A stretch of 64,000 nucleotides of DNA from an uncultured Chlorobiaceae bacterium (GTDB lineage Bacteria; Bacteroidota; Chlorobiia; Chlorobiales; Chlorobiaceae), in assembly GCA_903940125.1 (NCBI GenBank), contig CAJAJL010000067.1:1-64000 (forward strand). The letters are read 5' to 3'. The translations under genes and the position numbers were made by a program. This document shows positions 61,781 to 64,000 of the stretch, piece by piece; positions within the stretch are counted from its first letter, which is position 1, and each line of letters begins with the position of its first letter. The notes under the pieces were generated by a model. The model had not been told where the DNA came from. It did not search any database and saw only the letters and a program-made list of their open reading frames with translations.

Positions 61781-62482
61781 ATGGTAATAGTGCCGCAAGG
61801 AGATAATGCCAAGGGTTTTTCTGAGGACGAGATAACCCAGTTAGAAAGCTTGGCATCTCTTTATATGCAGGCAAAGCTCTTGATTTTATACTCCGAAGAA
61901 GTCGATCCTGATTTCAGGTCAAACTTACAAACAATAAAAGAGCTTAGAGATGCTTTTGATCATCTCATGCGAATTGTCATTGAGCGTTTTGGCAAGGATC
62001 AGTTCGTTCTTGGAGATATGGCAGGTACTGAGTATTGTAAAATAAATCTTCAAAAAGCTATTGGGCATGTCTATCGAGCAGCATTCGATGCTCTGGATGG
62101 AACAGTAATGTCTTTAAGAGAAAAAATTATAAACAGTCTGGACGCATTTCCTCTCGAAGCAGTAAAAGATATTCTCCCTGAATACTGGGATATTCGTATT
62201 AAGCTTGAAGAGCTAAATGAACATATTGGAGAGCACCGCGCCAAAAAAGATATCGGGAACAACATAGGGGAAGTATATGACCAGTTCATCAAAGACGTTG
62301 AAATCCTGAAAAGTTTTCATAAGAAACTTCTTACTGCAAGTCCGGCACTTACCGAATATATTTCTAAGCAAGGCAAAATCCAGGACTCAAGTACAAATAG
62401 ACAAATTATTGTAGCAATAATTGGTGCGGTTGTCGGTGGTCTTATTGTGGCAGCCTGTGTGGCGCTAGTATCCGCTCATTAA
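61781..62482 (+). CDS. Hypothetical membrane-anchored protein with Rx4H motif
   Basis: This is a 233-residue protein. The first roughly 190 residues are helical and charged, with no signal peptide. The stretch LRDAFDHLMRIV contains Arg56 and His61, an Rx4H arrangement like that in HEPN ribonucleases. A single C-terminal TM segment (IIVAIIGAVVGGLIVAACVALV, about residues 209-230) makes it a tail-anchored type protein. It follows the small hypothetical gene by 13 bases. A toxin-like or abortive-infection role is possible from the motif and its placement after higBA, but nothing proves it. There is no strong RBS at 61781; a GTG at 61790 is an alternative. Confidence 0.6.
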   Translation: MVIVPQGDNAKGFSEDEITQLESLASLYMQAKLLILYSEEVDPDFRSNLQTIKELRDAFDHLMRIVIERFGKDQFVLGDMAGTEYCKINLQKAIGHVYRAAFDALDGTVMSLREKIINSLDAFPLEAVKDILPEYWDIRIKLEELNEHIGEHRAKKDIGNNIGEVYDQFIKDVEILKSFHKKLLTASPALTEYISKQGKIQDSSTNRQIIVAIIGAVVGGLIVAACVALVSAH

Positions 62483-62812
62483 TTTGCCAACACCTCGGTT
62501 TACGAGTTTTTTTTGTAGGGCCTGTGTTTTCTCTATAACCTGCAGGGTGATGTTATTATTTTTTCAACTTCTCCCACTTCCTCTCCAGCCTTTTTTAGCC
62601 TCATGAGCCTGTAAGAGCTTATCAATAATGAGCATACTTCAATCGCCTCTAACAACCCAGTTTTATTGAGTCAACATTGGGGTAGATAGCTCCGCTGAAG
62701 TTATTTTATTACTTTAGCACCTATCGCAATAGAACTGAATGCGGTTTTGATAACCCTGGCATTGAGCCCGGTGGAACAAAGTTCTGTTTAAGGCATATAA
62801 ATACAAGATATT
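62483..62812 (+). other. 330-base intergenic region, nothing supported
   Basis: Between the hypothetical operon and rlmD. It is AT rich in patches, with no ORF, no strong hairpin and no repeat that I can defend. It presumably contains the rlmD promoter. Confidence 0.4.
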
Positions 62813-64000
62813 ATGGATACCACTGAACAACCGAAATTAAAACGAGACGATATTATAGAGTTGAGAATAACTGATCAGGCGGAGAAAGATCAGTGTTTCG
62901 GGCGGCTTGAGAATGGGATGGGAGTTATGGTCAGCGGAATGCTTGCGGTAGGCGACCTGGTATCGGCAAAGATAAAAAAAATAAGGCAGCGCTATATCGA
63001 GGCATTTGTGGTTGAGGTGCTTGAGCCATCGCCCGACCGGACCGAACCACTATGCAGCTATTTCGGTGTTTGCGGCGGATGCAAGCTGATGCATATCCGT
63101 TATGAGGCCCAGCTGCAGTACAAACAGAAAAAGGTAAAAGATGCCCTTGAGCACCTCGGGGATTTTATTAATCCACCGGTTGCCCCTGCGGTTCCCTGTT
63201 CCGATCCTTTCCACTACCGGAACAAGATTGAGTTTTCCTTTTCAAATATGCGCTATCTGCTGGCAGAAGAGCTCTCCATGGAAACACTTGACCGCCCGAA
63301 GGATTTTGCGCTTGGGTTTCATACGCCGGGCAATTTTGAAAAGGTCATTGACATAGACTACTGTTATCTGGCCAAAGAGTCGATGAACAGAGTGCTTAAA
63401 CTGACCAGAGAGTTTGTGCTTGCCAATGCCCTTGTGCCCTATTCCGCTAAAGCGCATACCGGATATTTGCGCAATCTTGTGGTGCGGTTCAGCGAGAATC
63501 GCGAAGAGGTTATGGTCAACCTTGTCACCTCCTGTTATGATGAGGACATTATGCAGCGATACAGGAAGCACCTTGAGTCGGGGATGGAGGGCGTGAAGAT
63601 GACGGTGCTGAATAATGTGACTCAACGTCTGAACAGTGTTGCAACGGGCGATGAGGAGTTTACCCTGAGCGGCGACGGGTATATTACCGAGCGCCTCGGC
63701 AGCCTTGATTTCAGGATATCGGCAAATTCGTTTTTTCAGACCAACTCATCACAGGCGGAGGTGCTCTACAATGCCATTCTGGAGGTTGGAGGTCTGAAGC
63801 CGGGGGATACCGTCTATGACCTTTATTGCGGAACAGGAACTATAACACTCTATCTGGCAAAGCACTGCCGGCAGATTATCGGGCTTGAAGTGGTTGAAAG
63901 CTCCATCAACGATGCACGTTCAAATGCTGAGTTGAACGGCATTGCCAATGCGGCATTTTACAAGGTTGACCTCAAGGATTTTCATGCGCTGTTAGGGACA
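62813..64000 (+). CDS. rlmD: RlmD-type 23S rRNA (uracil-C5) methyltransferase, 3' end cut off
   Basis: The frame is open from ATG at 62813 to the window end (396 codons). A TRAM-like beta-barrel (about 10-70) precedes the iron-sulfur cluster motif CSYFGVCGGCK at about residues 81-91. A central domain then leads to the SAM-binding methyltransferase core (VYDLYCGTGTITLYLAKH at about residue 334) and the family segment SANSFFQTNSSQAEVLY. These enzymes methylate U1939 or related uridines of 23S rRNA, or U54 of tRNA. RlmD rather than TrmA is favoured by the TRAM domain and cluster. The catalytic Cys-containing C-terminus lies beyond the window. Confidence 0.9.
   Translation, partial: MDTTEQPKLKRDDIIELRITDQAEKDQCFGRLENGMGVMVSGMLAVGDLVSAKIKKIRQRYIEAFVVEVLEPSPDRTEPLCSYFGVCGGCKLMHIRYEAQLQYKQKKVKDALEHLGDFINPPVAPAVPCSDPFHYRNKIEFSFSNMRYLLAEELSMETLDRPKDFALGFHTPGNFEKVIDIDYCYLAKESMNRVLKLTREFVLANALVPYSAKAHTGYLRNLVVRFSENREEVMVNLVTSCYDEDIMQRYRKHLESGMEGVKMTVLNNVTQRLNSVATGDEEFTLSGDGYITERLGSLDFRISANSFFQTNSSQAEVLYNAILEVGGLKPGDTVYDLYCGTGTITLYLAKHCRQIIGLEVVESSINDARSNAELNGIANAAFYKVDLKDFHALLGT

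Overview
This window looks like part of a green sulfur bacterium (Chlorobiaceae) chromosome. The evidence is a BchP/ChlP-type geranylgeranyl reductase for bacteriochlorophyll side chains, an isolated atpD-atpC pair, GTP-dependent PEP carboxykinase, an archaeal-like family B DNA polymerase, and a replication-origin neighbourhood. The assignment is an inference from gene content and order. I could not run a search.

Layout. 1-8.9 kb: a truncated Panacea-domain (DUF4065) gene, an MFS exporter, a SatP-like carboxylate transporter, dodecin, pckG, a TlpA-like thioredoxin, tRNA-Thr(CGU), atpDC, LD-carboxypeptidase and clpS. 9-16.8 kb: glycyl-tRNA synthetase, bchP followed directly by a fused DUF2499/DUF3593-like membrane protein, then (minus strand) dapD with a C-terminal processing protease, and RNase G. 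17.2-26.6 kb: an accessory, defence-like island. It holds a three-module TIR protein translationally coupled to a 1432-residue nSTAND1 ATPase with a transmembrane segment, about 18 YD-like repeats and a terminal PDZ-like domain; a divergent SLOG-SLATT gene broken by three in-frame stop codons and bracketed by near-identical 26-bp direct repeats; and an AlbA_2/Schlafen-type regulator with a 12-bp tandem repeat.

26.7-48.2 kb is a housekeeping region around the probable origin: rnhB, yraN, gyrB, surA-like, secF/secD, two perfect parS sites flanking mnmG, a family B polymerase, a flavodiiron protein, the leftward dnaA-dnaN-recF-dciA group and the rightward rpmH-rnpA-yidD-yidC group. Between dnaA and rpmH lie DnaA boxes, a perfect 33-bp palindrome and an unannotated 25-codon leader ORF. 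Genes transcribed away from this gap on both sides make it the best oriC candidate.

48-64 kb: a PAP2 phosphatase overlapping a ROK kinase; a TetR-controlled RND efflux operon (adaptor, pump, outer-membrane lipoprotein) with a 16-bp palindromic operator over its promoter; a NUDIX plus PLD-helicase-DUF3427 pair; a HigB/HigA-ImmA toxin-antitoxin pair; a small two-gene operon whose second product has an Rx4H (HEPN-like) motif and a C-terminal membrane anchor; and the 5' part of an RlmD-type rRNA methyltransferase that runs off the window.

The best candidate for an undescribed system is the TIR / nSTAND1-YD-PDZ / SLOG-SLATT island. Its parts belong to families predicted to act in nucleotide-signalling immunity. 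The particular arrangement, with a long repeat sensor, a PDZ cap and a neighbour that carries nonsense codons but no frameshift, is unusual.
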